From the NCBI GenBank assembly GCA_029245345.1, contig JAQWPM010000012.1, positions 248,001-312,000 on the forward strand: a DNA stretch of 64,000 nt, in the 5' to 3' direction. The translations under genes and the position numbers were made by a program. The notes beneath the pieces are model-generated. The model saw only the letters and a list, made by a program, of their open reading frames with translations. It had not been told where the DNA came from and made no database searches. This document shows positions 35,354-44,175 of this stretch, one piece after another. Origin of the DNA: Longimicrobiales bacterium (GTDB lineage: Bacteria > Gemmatimonadota > Gemmatimonadetes > Longimicrobiales > Gaopeijiaceae). Within the stretch, counting starts at the first letter, position 1, and every line of letters begins with the position of its first letter.

Positions 35354-35472
35354 CCGTCCCCCCCTTTTAGGTTGGCGAGGTTGCGCACACCCGCCGCCGA
35401 GAGTCCAATTGCGAGGGCTGGCAGCGGCCAGTCAGCGGAAACTCACTACACCACGACCCGGAGCACCCCTCG

Positions 35473-36972
35473 GTGACACCGTCATTGTTCGAGCGCGCGG
35501 AGACGTTCCGCGACCGAACCGCCATCATCGCCCCCGAAGGCGTTTTTACGTACGGCAATCTTTTGGACGTCTCGGCGACGGTGGCAACTCGACTGCTCGC
35601 CGGACGGGACGATCTAGAGGAAACTCGCGTTTGTTTCTTGGTTCCACCGAGTTGGGAGCACATCGTGACCCAATGGGGAATCTTGCGCGCAGGTGGCCTC
35701 GCGGTGCCCATGGCGATCTCGCATCCGTCGACCGAACTGGACTATGTCCTCGGTGACGCAGAGCCCGAAGCCCTTGTCGCCCATCCGAAGCTGTTAGACC
35801 GCATCAACATTGCGGCCGATCGTCGGGCCATCCCGGTCCTACAGACGCCCGCGCTCGTCGCCGATGGACCGGTGGGCGAGTTGCCTACCCTTCTGCCGGC
35901 TCGACCGGCCATCATGTTGTATACGTCAGGCACCACCGGCCGGCCAAAGGGTGTCGTGATCTCCCACGGCAACGTCTCCGCGCAGGTGACAGCCCTGTCG
36001 GAAGCTTGGGCGTGGAACCCTGACGACCACATCCTGCTTCACCTGCCGCTTCATCACGTCCATGGCATCGTCAACATCCTGACGTCTGCCCTGTGGAACG
36101 GCGCTCTGTGCGAGATACTCCCGCGTTTCAACCCAGTCGACGTGTGGGAGCGCCTGTCCCGGTGTGATGTCACCCTCTACATGGCTGTGCCCACCATCTA
36201 CCGACGTCTGATCGAAGCCTGGGAGGACGCAGACGCACCGACACGTGAGGCGTGGAGTGCCGGGGCCAAGTCATGCCGCCTGATGATCTCCGGATCGGCG
36301 GCACTTCCCGTTCCGACACTGGAACGTTGGGAAGAGATCACCGGCCAGAGACTCCTGGAACGATACGGGATGACGGAAATCGGCATGGGCCTCTCTAACC
36401 CTCTGGAAGGAGAGCGCCGTCCGGGTCATGTCGGTCACCCGCTGCCGGGGATCGAGGTTCGCTTGGTGGACGACAACGACCAGCCGGTATCGGGCGATTC
36501 TGCAGGACGAATTCAAGTCCGTGGCCCCGCTGTCTTCGCCGAATACTGGAGACGAGAAGAAGAGACAGCGGCCTCCTTTACCGACGACGGATGGTTCCGC
36601 ACCGGCGACCAGGCGGCCATCTCGGATGGGGCATACCGGATCCTCGGCCGGTCCAGCGTGGACATTTTAAAGACCGGTGGAGAGAAGATCTCCGCCCTCG
36701 AGATCGAGGACGTCCTGAGAACCCATCCTGCTGTGGCCGACTGCGCCGTGGTCGGCGTCCCCGACTCGGACTGGGGGGACCGAGTGTGCGCAGCCGTGGT
36801 CCGGAACCCCTCCAGCGCCTTTGACTCCGAGAAATTGAGAGCTTACGCGAAGGAGCGCTTGGCGCCCTACAAGGTGCCCAAGGACATTCTCCTCGTGGAC
36901 GACCTGCCCCGGAATGCGATGGGCAAGGTCACCAAGCCGGCGATCCAAGAGCTGTTCGTTCAGCATGGCTAG
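35473..36972 (+). CDS. MatB/ACSF3-like acyl-CoA (malonyl-CoA) synthetase
   Basis: 499 residues from GTG 35473. AMP-forming ligase: YTSGTTGRPKGVVISH P-loop, LPLHHVHGIVNIL, RYGMTEIGMGLSNPLEGERR (subgroup pattern of malonyl/methylmalonyl-CoA synthetases), GWFRTGDQA, and catalytic Lys in RNAMGKVTK. Activates a carboxylic acid, probably malonate or methylmalonate, to its CoA ester with ATP. The start of the MFS gene overlaps its end by 8 nt, and a symporter follows, so uptake and activation are probably coupled. Confidence 0.87.
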   Translation: MTPSLFERAETFRDRTAIIAPEGVFTYGNLLDVSATVATRLLAGRDDLEETRVCFLVPPSWEHIVTQWGILRAGGLAVPMAISHPSTELDYVLGDAEPEALVAHPKLLDRINIAADRRAIPVLQTPALVADGPVGELPTLLPARPAIMLYTSGTTGRPKGVVISHGNVSAQVTALSEAWAWNPDDHILLHLPLHHVHGIVNILTSALWNGALCEILPRFNPVDVWERLSRCDVTLYMAVPTIYRRLIEAWEDADAPTREAWSAGAKSCRLMISGSAALPVPTLERWEEITGQRLLERYGMTEIGMGLSNPLEGERRPGHVGHPLPGIEVRLVDDNDQPVSGDSAGRIQVRGPAVFAEYWRREEETAASFTDDGWFRTGDQAAISDGAYRILGRSSVDILKTGGEKISALEIEDVLRTHPAVADCAVVGVPDSDWGDRVCAAVVRNPSSAFDSEKLRAYAKERLAPYKVPKDILLVDDLPRNAMGKVTKPAIQELFVQHG

Positions 36973-38245
36973 TGCTCGCCCAATTCGTCTGGGCCTGAGG
37001 GAAAACCTCCCGCAATTCACACTCCTGGTGGGTGTCAACGCGCTTGTCGGCGGGATGATCGGTCAGGAGCGCACGGTCCTCCCGCTTCTCGCGGAACAGG
37101 ACTTCGGTATCACCGCGATGACCGCCACGCTGACCTTCATCATGGCGTTCGGAGTCGTGAAGGCCGCAGCCAATTTCGTGGCAGGGGCACTCGCCGACCG
37201 GTTCGGGCGCAAGCCGATCCTGCTTGCAGGGTGGTTATTCGGCCTGCCGGTGCCGCTTCTCCTGATCTACGCCCAGAGTTGGAACTGGGTCATTTTGGCG
37301 AACGTGCTTCTGGGTGTGAACCAAGGTCTGTCGTGGTCCGCGACCGTGATCATGAAGATCGATCTGGCCGGGCCTAAACACCGTGGCACCGCAATGGGCC
37401 TCAACGAGGCCGCAGGCTACCTAGCGATCGCCGCGACAGCCCTCGCGACCGGTTACATCGCCGAGCAAGCGGGACTACGCCCGGCCCCGTTTTTCTTGGG
37501 GCTGGCCTTCGTCGGGCTTGGACTCGGGCTGTCTCTCTTTTTCGTGCGCGAAACCCAAGGGCATGCTGAGGCAGAGAGCCGCACGCGGGACACTTCAGAT
37601 GAGCCGCCCCCCCGGAGGCCCAGTCTGGGTGAGATCTTCACGCTGACCAGCTTCAAGGACCCTGCGCTCTCGTCATGCAGTCAGGCCGGCATGGTAAACA
37701 ACCTGAACGACGGCCTCGCGTGGGGACTCTTGCCGATCTACTTCGCGCGCAATGGACTGAACATCACAGAAATCGGGGTGCTCGCGGCGGCCTATCCCAC
37801 GGTCTGGGGCATGGGGCAAATCGTCACCGGTGCAATGTCGGACCGGCACGGACGAAAGCGCTTCATCGTGGCCGGAATGCTGACCCAGGCCGTGGCGATT
37901 GCGATGTTCGCAGGCCTCACCGGCATGGGCGCCTGGCTGAGCGCCGCGGTCTTGCTAGGACTCGGTACAGCCATGGTGTACCCGACGCTGCTGGCTGCGG
38001 TCGGCGACGTGGCGCACCCGTCATGGCGCGCGTCTTCCGTCGGGGTTTACCGTACCTGGCGGGATCTAGGCTTCGCGGCTGGCGCCTTGATAGCCGGAGG
38101 AATAGCCGACGCGACGTCGATCGAGACGGCGATCTGGGTTGTTGCAGGACTTACCGCGGTCTCGGGCCTGGTCGTAGCCATTCGGATGTACGAAACCCAT
38201 CTTCCCCACACGCCACCACACAAACACGTCCCGGAGTCCGGATGA
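36965..38245 (+). CDS. MFS transporter
   Basis: 426 residues from ATG 36965, inside the last codons of the synthetase gene. Twelve membrane segments; loop motif ADRFGRKPILLAGW between segments 2 and 3 and SDRHGRKRFIVAG between 8 and 9 are the MFS A-motifs. A central acidic loop (ETQGHAEAESRTRDTSDEPPPRR) joins the halves. Substrate unknown; the operon suggests an organic acid. Ends with ATGA overlap into the next gene. Confidence 0.92.
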   Translation: MASARPIRLGLRENLPQFTLLVGVNALVGGMIGQERTVLPLLAEQDFGITAMTATLTFIMAFGVVKAAANFVAGALADRFGRKPILLAGWLFGLPVPLLLIYAQSWNWVILANVLLGVNQGLSWSATVIMKIDLAGPKHRGTAMGLNEAAGYLAIAATALATGYIAEQAGLRPAPFFLGLAFVGLGLGLSLFFVRETQGHAEAESRTRDTSDEPPPRRPSLGEIFTLTSFKDPALSSCSQAGMVNNLNDGLAWGLLPIYFARNGLNITEIGVLAAAYPTVWGMGQIVTGAMSDRHGRKRFIVAGMLTQAVAIAMFAGLTGMGAWLSAAVLLGLGTAMVYPTLLAAVGDVAHPSWRASSVGVYRTWRDLGFAAGALIAGGIADATSIETAIWVVAGLTAVSGLVVAIRMYETHLPHTPPHKHVPESG

Positions 38246-39714
38246 TCGACGCTGTCCTCGGCAATCTGCGCGAGTATTGGATGGTTCACTCGCTGCTCTT
38301 GCTTTACACCGTCATGCTCGCACACCACGCGTGGGCCGGGAAGAAAGGAACCAAGGACCTGGCCGACTACTACGTCGGCGGACGCAACATGGGTGGCTGG
38401 GTCATCGGGCTGTCATTCTTCGCGACGTACGCCAGCACCAACTCATTCGTCGGCTTCAGTGGCAGAACGTATGCCTGGGGCGTGCCCTGGATGCTATTCA
38501 TCCCGATGGCCGTGGCATTCAGCGTCTTCTCTTGGCTCGTGGTCGCTCCTCGTCTCCGATCGTTCACCGCCGAGATGGATTCCCTGACGGTGCCGGACTT
38601 TATCGGGTTCCGTTTTGGGAGCACGCCCGCGCGCATCTTCGCAGCTCTGATCGTGATCGCCGCGTCATTCTTCTACATGACGGCAGTCTTCAAGGGTATT
38701 GGAAACCTCGTCGAGGTCTTTCTCGAGATCCCCTACAAGATCTCGATCGTCATCGTCTTCTTCGTTGTCATGACATACACGATGATCGGGGGCTTTATCA
38801 GCGTAGTAAAAACTGATGCGGTCCAGGGCGTGGTGATGATGTTAGCGGCAGTTCTGCTCTTTTTCGGCACGGTCAACGCGGCTGGCGGTCTCGGTGCCTT
38901 CTCCGAAGTGCGCAGCCAGCCCGGGGGAGAGGAGTTGTTCACCTGGGGAGGAGGCGTGGCCATTCCAGTCCTGATCGGGACGATGGTGGCGGGCCTCATA
39001 AAATTCGCAGTCGAACCCCGCCAGTTGTCGCGGTTCTTCGCACTGGAAGGAGACAAGGCGACGCGCACCGCCATGTGGGTGTCCTCCCTCACCTTCGCGG
39101 GAGTGTTTTCGCTCCTGATTCCGGTCGGGCTTTACGCGCGAAAGATCTTCCCATCGGGGATTGAAGACACCGATCTCGTTATACCGAACCTTCTCTCAGA
39201 GGTGTTCGGACAGGGAACCAGCGCCTTCCTGCTGGTCGCGATGGTGGCGGCCGCCATGTCGTCGCTCGACAGCGTGCTCTTGGTGATGGCGTCCACGACG
39301 GAGCGGGATATCGTCTCGATCCTGAAGCCCGGGCGCTCGGAGACTCAGGAGATGTTCTGGACCAAGGGATGGGTCGCGCTCTTCGCCTTTGTCACCATGC
39401 TGATTTCGCTCAATCCCCCGGGCGGCATCGTGGAACTCACAGCTTTCAGCGGAGCGCTCTACGGCGCCTGCTTCTTCCCAGCCCTGGTGCTTGGCCTGCA
39501 TTGGAAGCGTGGAAACGGGCAGGCCGTCATCGCGTCGTTCATCACCGGCATCGTCGTGCTCCTAACGTGGGGCTTCGTTCCGGGTTCAGAGATCGTCCAC
39601 CAGATATTCCCTGCCATGGCTCTGTCCACCGGGATCTACGTGTGGCTGTCTTACGTCGGCGAGGACGCAGCGAGTGAGCAGGTGGTGGCATTGATGGAGG
39701 CCGCCGACGGGTAA
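38242..39714 (+). CDS. Sodium:solute symporter (SSS family)
   Basis: 490 residues from ATG 38242, which overlaps the MFS stop (ATGA). About 13 membrane segments; DLADYYVGGRNMGGWVIG near residue 40 and FVGFSGRTYAWG are typical for SSS proteins. Sodium-driven uptake of an organic acid, sugar or amino acid; with the acyl-CoA synthetase upstream a mono- or dicarboxylate is likely. Three-gene operon with overlaps throughout. Confidence 0.92.
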   Translation: MIDAVLGNLREYWMVHSLLLLYTVMLAHHAWAGKKGTKDLADYYVGGRNMGGWVIGLSFFATYASTNSFVGFSGRTYAWGVPWMLFIPMAVAFSVFSWLVVAPRLRSFTAEMDSLTVPDFIGFRFGSTPARIFAALIVIAASFFYMTAVFKGIGNLVEVFLEIPYKISIVIVFFVVMTYTMIGGFISVVKTDAVQGVVMMLAAVLLFFGTVNAAGGLGAFSEVRSQPGGEELFTWGGGVAIPVLIGTMVAGLIKFAVEPRQLSRFFALEGDKATRTAMWVSSLTFAGVFSLLIPVGLYARKIFPSGIEDTDLVIPNLLSEVFGQGTSAFLLVAMVAAAMSSLDSVLLVMASTTERDIVSILKPGRSETQEMFWTKGWVALFAFVTMLISLNPPGGIVELTAFSGALYGACFFPALVLGLHWKRGNGQAVIASFITGIVVLLTWGFVPGSEIVHQIFPAMALSTGIYVWLSYVGEDAASEQVVALMEAADG

Positions 39715-39787
39715 GTCGAAGGATCCCTCCCGGCACACCGTAGTAGCAGTCATTCCATACGAAGATCACCCCGGAGCAGATGCACAC

Positions 39788-41362
39788 GTGAGCACCCTCG
39801 CCATAGCCGAAGACCAAGCAGACATCCTCGCCTCCCTCCGCCGCTTGAAGGGGCATGGAACGGTCGGAGATGTCGTCTCCGATTCCGGCCTGGCCGCAGA
39901 CAATGTTCGAGTGGCCCTCAAGGGGCTCCTTGAGTCGCACCGCGGCCACTTGGACGTGTCCGACTCCGGAGAGCTCCTCTACCGCTTCGACGAGAAGCTG
40001 ATCACCCGTGGGACCGAGCCTGTCCTGGCTAGAATGAAGCGGCAGACGACGTCAGTGCTCACGGCAGGATTCAAAGCAACCATCGTCATCATGCTGGTCG
40101 TGTACTTCCTGATCTTTGTGGCACTCGTCATCGCGGCACTGTTAGCAAACAAGAACAGCGACTCACGCGGGGGGGGACTCGGCGGCCGGCGTGGTGGTGG
40201 CGGACACCGGCACTTCCCGATGGGCAATTTTTGGCTCTGGTACTACATCTGGACGCCCCGATGGCGTATCGGCCGGCCCTACTACGGACACCGCTGGGAA
40301 AGCCAGCTCCACAAAGACGACCGGTCGCCCTTCTACAAGAAGGTGTTCGCCTTCGTGTTCGGGCCCGACAAACCCCAGCCCACGCAGAACCAGCTGGACC
40401 GCGGGACACTCCGCCTGATCCGCGCCCGGAGCGGCGTGATCACGACGGCCGAATTGGTGGAGCACACAGGCCTGCCTGTTGATGAGGCGGAAGACGAAAT
40501 GGGTCGTCTTTTGGGTGCCTATGACGGCGAGGCCGTCGTGTCGCCGGACGGCGAACTGGTCTACGCATTCCCGAGTGTGATGGTGAGTACACACGAGGCT
40601 TCGACCAAAGAGCCTCACCCGGCGTGGCTCCGGCTGGAGCCGCAGCAGGAGCTGACCGGAAACACTGCCAAGAACAACGCGATCGTCGTAGGCATGAACG
40701 CCTTTACACTCGCGGCCGCCGTAACGTCGCCATGGTTCATCTTCCCGCGATTGGGAATTGGTGGCCCTGCGGCGTACGTCGGATTGGTGTTGGTGCCGGT
40801 TGTGTTCTCGGCGCTGTTCTTCGCCGTGCCTGGGCTTCGGATGTGGGGCGTGAAGCGGGAGAACAAGCGCAGGATCGCCCGTAACATCAGGAAGGTCCTG
40901 CTCGGGCTCGTGTACTCGCGTGCGCTGGGCGGAAACGCCGAGGTCCGGTCCGACGAAGTCGGCTTTTACATCGCCGAGCGCATGAAGGGTGTGGACGCCA
41001 AATCGATCGACCGGGCCGTGGACGACCTAGCCGCCGAATTCGACGCAGACGTCTCTGTCGACGAGGCTGGCGTGACTCGGTTTCAATTCCCAGCGATCCG
41101 AGAACAGTTCACCGCCAGCGAGACGGTGCGTCGTAAGCTCCAGCTTGAGAAGCGCTCTCTGGGTGAAGTCGTGTTCTCTACCGGGGACTCGGTCGGGGAG
41201 GCTGGCGACCGCGAATTGAAGCTCTTCGACCGCGAACTGAGCAGAGACGAGGCACGGTTCGACAAGTACCTGCCCGCGACCGACCGAGTAGGGTACGAAG
41301 ACGACTTCGACCTCGTCGCGTTCGATGAGGAGCTACGCTCGAGGGGGCTCGCCAAAGCGTAG
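39788..41362 (+). CDS. Membrane protein with three winged-helix-like modules, unknown function
   Basis: 524 residues from GTG 39788. Three similar helical/wing segments recur: about 10-75 (ILASLRRLKGHGTVGDVVSD .. GELLYRF), 208-260 (LRLIRARSGVITTAELVEHT .. GELVYAF) and 370-440 (LVYSRALGGNAEVRSDEV .. AGVTRFQF). Each ends in a short strand after an acidic-Gly turn. Between them lie membrane segments at about 92-118, 295-318 and 325-348 and a Gly/Arg/His-rich linker (GGGLGGRRGGGGHRHF). Cytosolic wHTH modules tethered to the membrane suggest a sensor or assembly factor; I do not recognise the family. Followed at once by a small ORF (TAGTG overlap). Confidence 0.7.
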   Translation: MSTLAIAEDQADILASLRRLKGHGTVGDVVSDSGLAADNVRVALKGLLESHRGHLDVSDSGELLYRFDEKLITRGTEPVLARMKRQTTSVLTAGFKATIVIMLVVYFLIFVALVIAALLANKNSDSRGGGLGGRRGGGGHRHFPMGNFWLWYYIWTPRWRIGRPYYGHRWESQLHKDDRSPFYKKVFAFVFGPDKPQPTQNQLDRGTLRLIRARSGVITTAELVEHTGLPVDEAEDEMGRLLGAYDGEAVVSPDGELVYAFPSVMVSTHEASTKEPHPAWLRLEPQQELTGNTAKNNAIVVGMNAFTLAAAVTSPWFIFPRLGIGGPAAYVGLVLVPVVFSALFFAVPGLRMWGVKRENKRRIARNIRKVLLGLVYSRALGGNAEVRSDEVGFYIAERMKGVDAKSIDRAVDDLAAEFDADVSVDEAGVTRFQFPAIREQFTASETVRRKLQLEKRSLGEVVFSTGDSVGEAGDRELKLFDRELSRDEARFDKYLPATDRVGYEDDFDLVAFDEELRSRGLAKA

Positions 41363-41523
41363 TGGCCTCGATGCCGATACCGGGACTCCTCGCGTCCCAA
41401 GTCGGTGACCTTCTTCTCGCCGACCTCGGCATTCCGGCCTCGGTCACCAAACGCGCCGCCGCCGTTGCACCCTCGTATGGTCTTGGTTTCGTGACCGAGT
41501 TGAGGCGAGTCCAGGGCAGCTAG
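41362..41523 (+). CDS. Small ORF coupled to the upstream gene
   Basis: GTG at 41362 overlaps the TAG of the previous gene (TAGTG); ATG 41371 is a second choice. It encodes 53 residues (MPIPGLLASQVGDLLLADLG after the first three, then helical and basic) and ends at TAG 41521-41523, which shares CTAG with the stop of the convergent acetyltransferase. No motif. It fills the gap exactly, which argues for a real gene, but it could be chance. Confidence 0.4.
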   Translation: MASMPIPGLLASQVGDLLLADLGIPASVTKRAAAVAPSYGLGFVTELRRVQGS

Positions 41524-42056
41524 GTCGACCGCTCCAATCGATACACCCCGATCTCACCCACCTTGGGGTCGGAGTCTCGCCCTACTTCAGTCATGCCGAG
41601 CTTCACGGCAATACTGATCGAGACAGAGTGTGCGACGGGAACCGTCGCATCCACTCGGTAGGCGCCCGGCTGTTGCAGCACCCAGGCAACCAGTGCCTTG
41701 GATGCCTCCGTCGCGTAGCCGTGGCCCTCGTGTTCCGGATAAACCGAGTAGCCGAGCATCGTCCCTCCATCCAGCGGGCGGCCACTTAGGCCACAAACGC
41801 CTACCGCGAGGTGAGAGTCCTTCCGTTGTACGAGCCAGACCCACCACCCGAGCTCGGCCGGGGTTTCCTCCATCCGATCCAAGAACATGGGGAGGTCCTT
41901 TCCGAACAATGGCGGTGACTCCACCGGCTCGGGGAACCATGCTCCGGTGAGCGTCCGCAACGCCTCAGCATCCTTCTCGAGCCACGCACGTAGCGCAGGA
42001 GCCGTCATCGCAGTGAGGGCGAGCCGTTCGGTTTCCAGCACCAAGGAGTCGTGCAC
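41520..42056 (-). CDS. GNAT family N-acetyltransferase (RimJ/RimL-like)
   Basis: 178 residues from GTG 42056. N-terminal LETERLALTAM, acetyl-CoA-binding LGYSVYPEHEGHGYATEASKAL (split: LGYSVYPEHEG / HGYATEASKAL) and ISIAVKLGMTEVG are typical of the RimJ/RimL-type GNAT group that acetylates protein N-termini or small amines. Substrate unknown. Single gene. Confidence 0.88.
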   Translation of the reverse strand: MHDSLVLETERLALTAMTAPALRAWLEKDAEALRTLTGAWFPEPVESPPLFGKDLPMFLDRMEETPAELGWWVWLVQRKDSHLAVGVCGLSGRPLDGGTMLGYSVYPEHEGHGYATEASKALVAWVLQQPGAYRVDATVPVAHSVSISIAVKLGMTEVGRDSDPKVGEIGVYRLERST

Positions 42057-42147
42057 TTGGTAAGGTCTCCATCGTCTTAACGAATGGGTAGATCATGCAA
42101 GAGAATCAGGGTTCGCCTGGAACCGTTGCGCATCATAACATGGATAA

Positions 42148-42573
42148 GTGAGCAGCATCCCCTTGGCTACACGCCGTCGCCGTCCCGCCCTCATCGCGCT
42201 CCTCGCACTGATCGCGCTATTCGTTCTATCCGGGTGTCTCGGCCTAGGCGGGGCTCCCGATGACCCTTTCAACGGGCGTCGTGCCGACGCTCCTGGACGA
42301 CTCAACATCGAGGTCCGGAATCTGAACTTCAATGACCTGACCGTATTCGCGATTCGCCAAGGTCAATCCATTCGACTCGGTGAAGTCACCGGAAACACCA
42401 ACCGTGAGTTCACGATTGCCTGGGACTTCGCGGTGCCGGTTCAGTTCAGAATCGACATCGTGGGAGGACGGCAATGCCGCATTGGAGAACTCGCTGCAGA
42501 TCCCGGGGCGACGATCCAGCTGCACATCCCAGCGAACGTCGGGCTCACCGAGTGCCGCGGTAACCGGCGATGA
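42148..42573 (+). CDS. Lipoprotein of unknown function, first of tandem pair
   Basis: 141 residues from GTG 42148. Basic N-terminus, hydrophobic core and lipobox LSGC (Cys about residue 30) mark a lipoprotein. The mature part is a small beta domain (LNIEVRNLNFNDLTVFAI, RLGEVTGNTNREFTIAW, FRIDIVGGRQC, PGATIQLHIP) that is shared with the next gene. Ends with ATGA overlap into it. Confidence 0.75.
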   Translation: MSSIPLATRRRRPALIALLALIALFVLSGCLGLGGAPDDPFNGRRADAPGRLNIEVRNLNFNDLTVFAIRQGQSIRLGEVTGNTNREFTIAWDFAVPVQFRIDIVGGRQCRIGELAADPGATIQLHIPANVGLTECRGNRR

Positions 42574-42962
42574 CCACTCCTAGAGTCGTCACGTGTGTGG
42601 CGCTGCTCGTCACTTCCTTCGGATGCACTTCGGCCGGCCCGCTCGTTGTGCGCGAGGATCCATTCACACGGACACCGGTGGCCGAGCGGGTCATTCGGCT
42701 TCATGTGCAGAATTCGAATTTCAATGAAGCGCGGCTTTATGTGATCGGGCTGGGCTCACGCACCGGACTGGGTATCGTCCAAGGAAAAACTCACGCTGTG
42801 TTCTCGATTCCCTGGGAGCGGTCGGAGCCCCTGCGCATCGAAATCAATATTCTCGCTGGGAGCAAATGCACGACGCGTGAAATCAGCGTCGACCCCGGCG
42901 ACACGCTGGATCTGCAAATTGAAGAGGACTTTTTCCAGACCCAGGGCTGCGATCTCGCCTGA
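42570..42962 (+). CDS. Lipoprotein of unknown function, second of tandem pair
   Basis: 130 residues. Lipobox-like SFGC near residue 19. Same pattern as its neighbour: IRLHVQNSNFNEARLYVIGL, GIVQGKTHAVFSIPW, LRIEINILAGSKC, PGDTLDLQIE, with the late Cys pair also kept. The two are therefore diverged tandem duplicates, probably translated together. Function unknown; such small beta domains may bind an envelope partner. Confidence 0.75.
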   Translation: MTTPRVVTCVALLVTSFGCTSAGPLVVREDPFTRTPVAERVIRLHVQNSNFNEARLYVIGLGSRTGLGIVQGKTHAVFSIPWERSEPLRIEINILAGSKCTTREISVDPGDTLDLQIEEDFFQTQGCDLA

Positions 42963-42996
42963 GGTCAGAGAACACTTGCGTTACTCAGAGCCCGCG

Positions 42997-44175
42997 CTAC
43001 TCGTAGAGTAGAAACGGCTCTACCGACGTGCTGAACTCGGCCACTTCCTCGTCCACACCTGCGAGGATCTCGTCCGTCGTCGCACCCGCGTCGACGCCCA
43101 ACCGCAATCCGTCGTGACCCCACAGGATATCGATGGGCATGAGATCTGCCTCGTACTCATACGGAGGTGGACGCCAACCGAATTCTGCCGGTGCCAGAGC
43201 ACGCGCGGCGCGTAGGATCTCGACCGTGGCACGGACAGGCTCGAACGAGTCAAGATCGGTCACGTGAAGTTGCCCACCCCCACACAGGGATTCCGCATGC
43301 TTCTGGAACGTGGGCTCGAAGTGGCAGGGACGGACTGTCACTCCCCGTAAACCTGCGCCCGCGAGGCGCGCACCCATCGCGTCCGCGTCCAAGTAGGGGG
43401 CGCCGAACAGCTCGAACGGCCTCGTCGTGCCCCGCCCCTCTGAGAGGTTCGTCCCTTCAAGCAAGACCATGCCGGGATAGACCTCGGAGGAATCTGGAGT
43501 CGGAAGGTTTGGGCTCGGAAATACCCACGGGAGCCCCGTGTCCGGCCAGTGCATCCACCGACACCAGCCAGCGCACTCGATCACCTCCAGTTCGCAGCCG
43601 ATCCCTCGCACCTCATTCAACCAGCGCGCGAGTTCGCCACAGGTCAGGCCATGCCGCAACGGGATGGGATGAAGTCCCACGAACGACTCGAAGCCCACAC
43701 GGAGCACGGGTCCCTCCCGACGGCGCCCGCCTACGGGGTTCGGGCGGTCGAGTACAACGAACGGGATTCCAGCTTCCGCGCACGCTTCCATAGCCAACGC
43801 CATGGTCCACACGAAGGTGTACACGCGAACCCCCACGTCCTGGAGGTCGAACACCAGTGCGTCGAGCCCCGAAAGCATCTCCGGACTAGGCTTCCGCATC
43901 TCGCTGTAGAGGGAGTGAACAGACAAGCCTGTCACCGGGTCTAGGTAGTGATCCGATTCGATCATGTTGTCCTGCTTCTCACCCCTGGCACCGTGCTGGG
44001 GGCCAAAGAGCGCCACCAAATCGAAGCCGGCGCGGATCATCACGTCAGCCGAGAACTCCAGTTTGGACGTCACGGACGCGGGGTGCGCGATCAAGCCCAG
44101 TCTGCGTCCGCGAAGATGCTCTGCGGCACCAGTCACCAGGCGCTCCACACCCGTGTCGACCCTTACATAGCTCAC
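42997..44175 (-). CDS. NamZ-type exo-beta-N-acetylmuramidase (DUF1343)
   Basis: 392 residues from GTG 44175, overlapping the stop of the gene before by 4 nt. DUF1343 motifs: RLGLIAHPASVTS, ALFGPQHGARGEKQ, SLYSEMRKPSPEML, FDLQDVGVRVYTFVWTM, LDRPNPVGG, EGTNLSEGRGTTRPFELFGAP. NamZ releases N-acetylmuramic acid from the non-reducing end of peptidoglycan chains in muropeptide recovery. No signal peptide is seen, unlike exported versions, so it may act in the cytoplasm or the start may be misread. Confidence 0.88.
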   Translation of the reverse strand: MSYVRVDTGVERLVTGAAEHLRGRRLGLIAHPASVTSKLEFSADVMIRAGFDLVALFGPQHGARGEKQDNMIESDHYLDPVTGLSVHSLYSEMRKPSPEMLSGLDALVFDLQDVGVRVYTFVWTMALAMEACAEAGIPFVVLDRPNPVGGRRREGPVLRVGFESFVGLHPIPLRHGLTCGELARWLNEVRGIGCELEVIECAGWCRWMHWPDTGLPWVFPSPNLPTPDSSEVYPGMVLLEGTNLSEGRGTTRPFELFGAPYLDADAMGARLAGAGLRGVTVRPCHFEPTFQKHAESLCGGGQLHVTDLDSFEPVRATVEILRAARALAPAEFGWRPPPYEYEADLMPIDILWGHDGLRLGVDAGATTDEILAGVDEEVAEFSTSVEPFLLYE

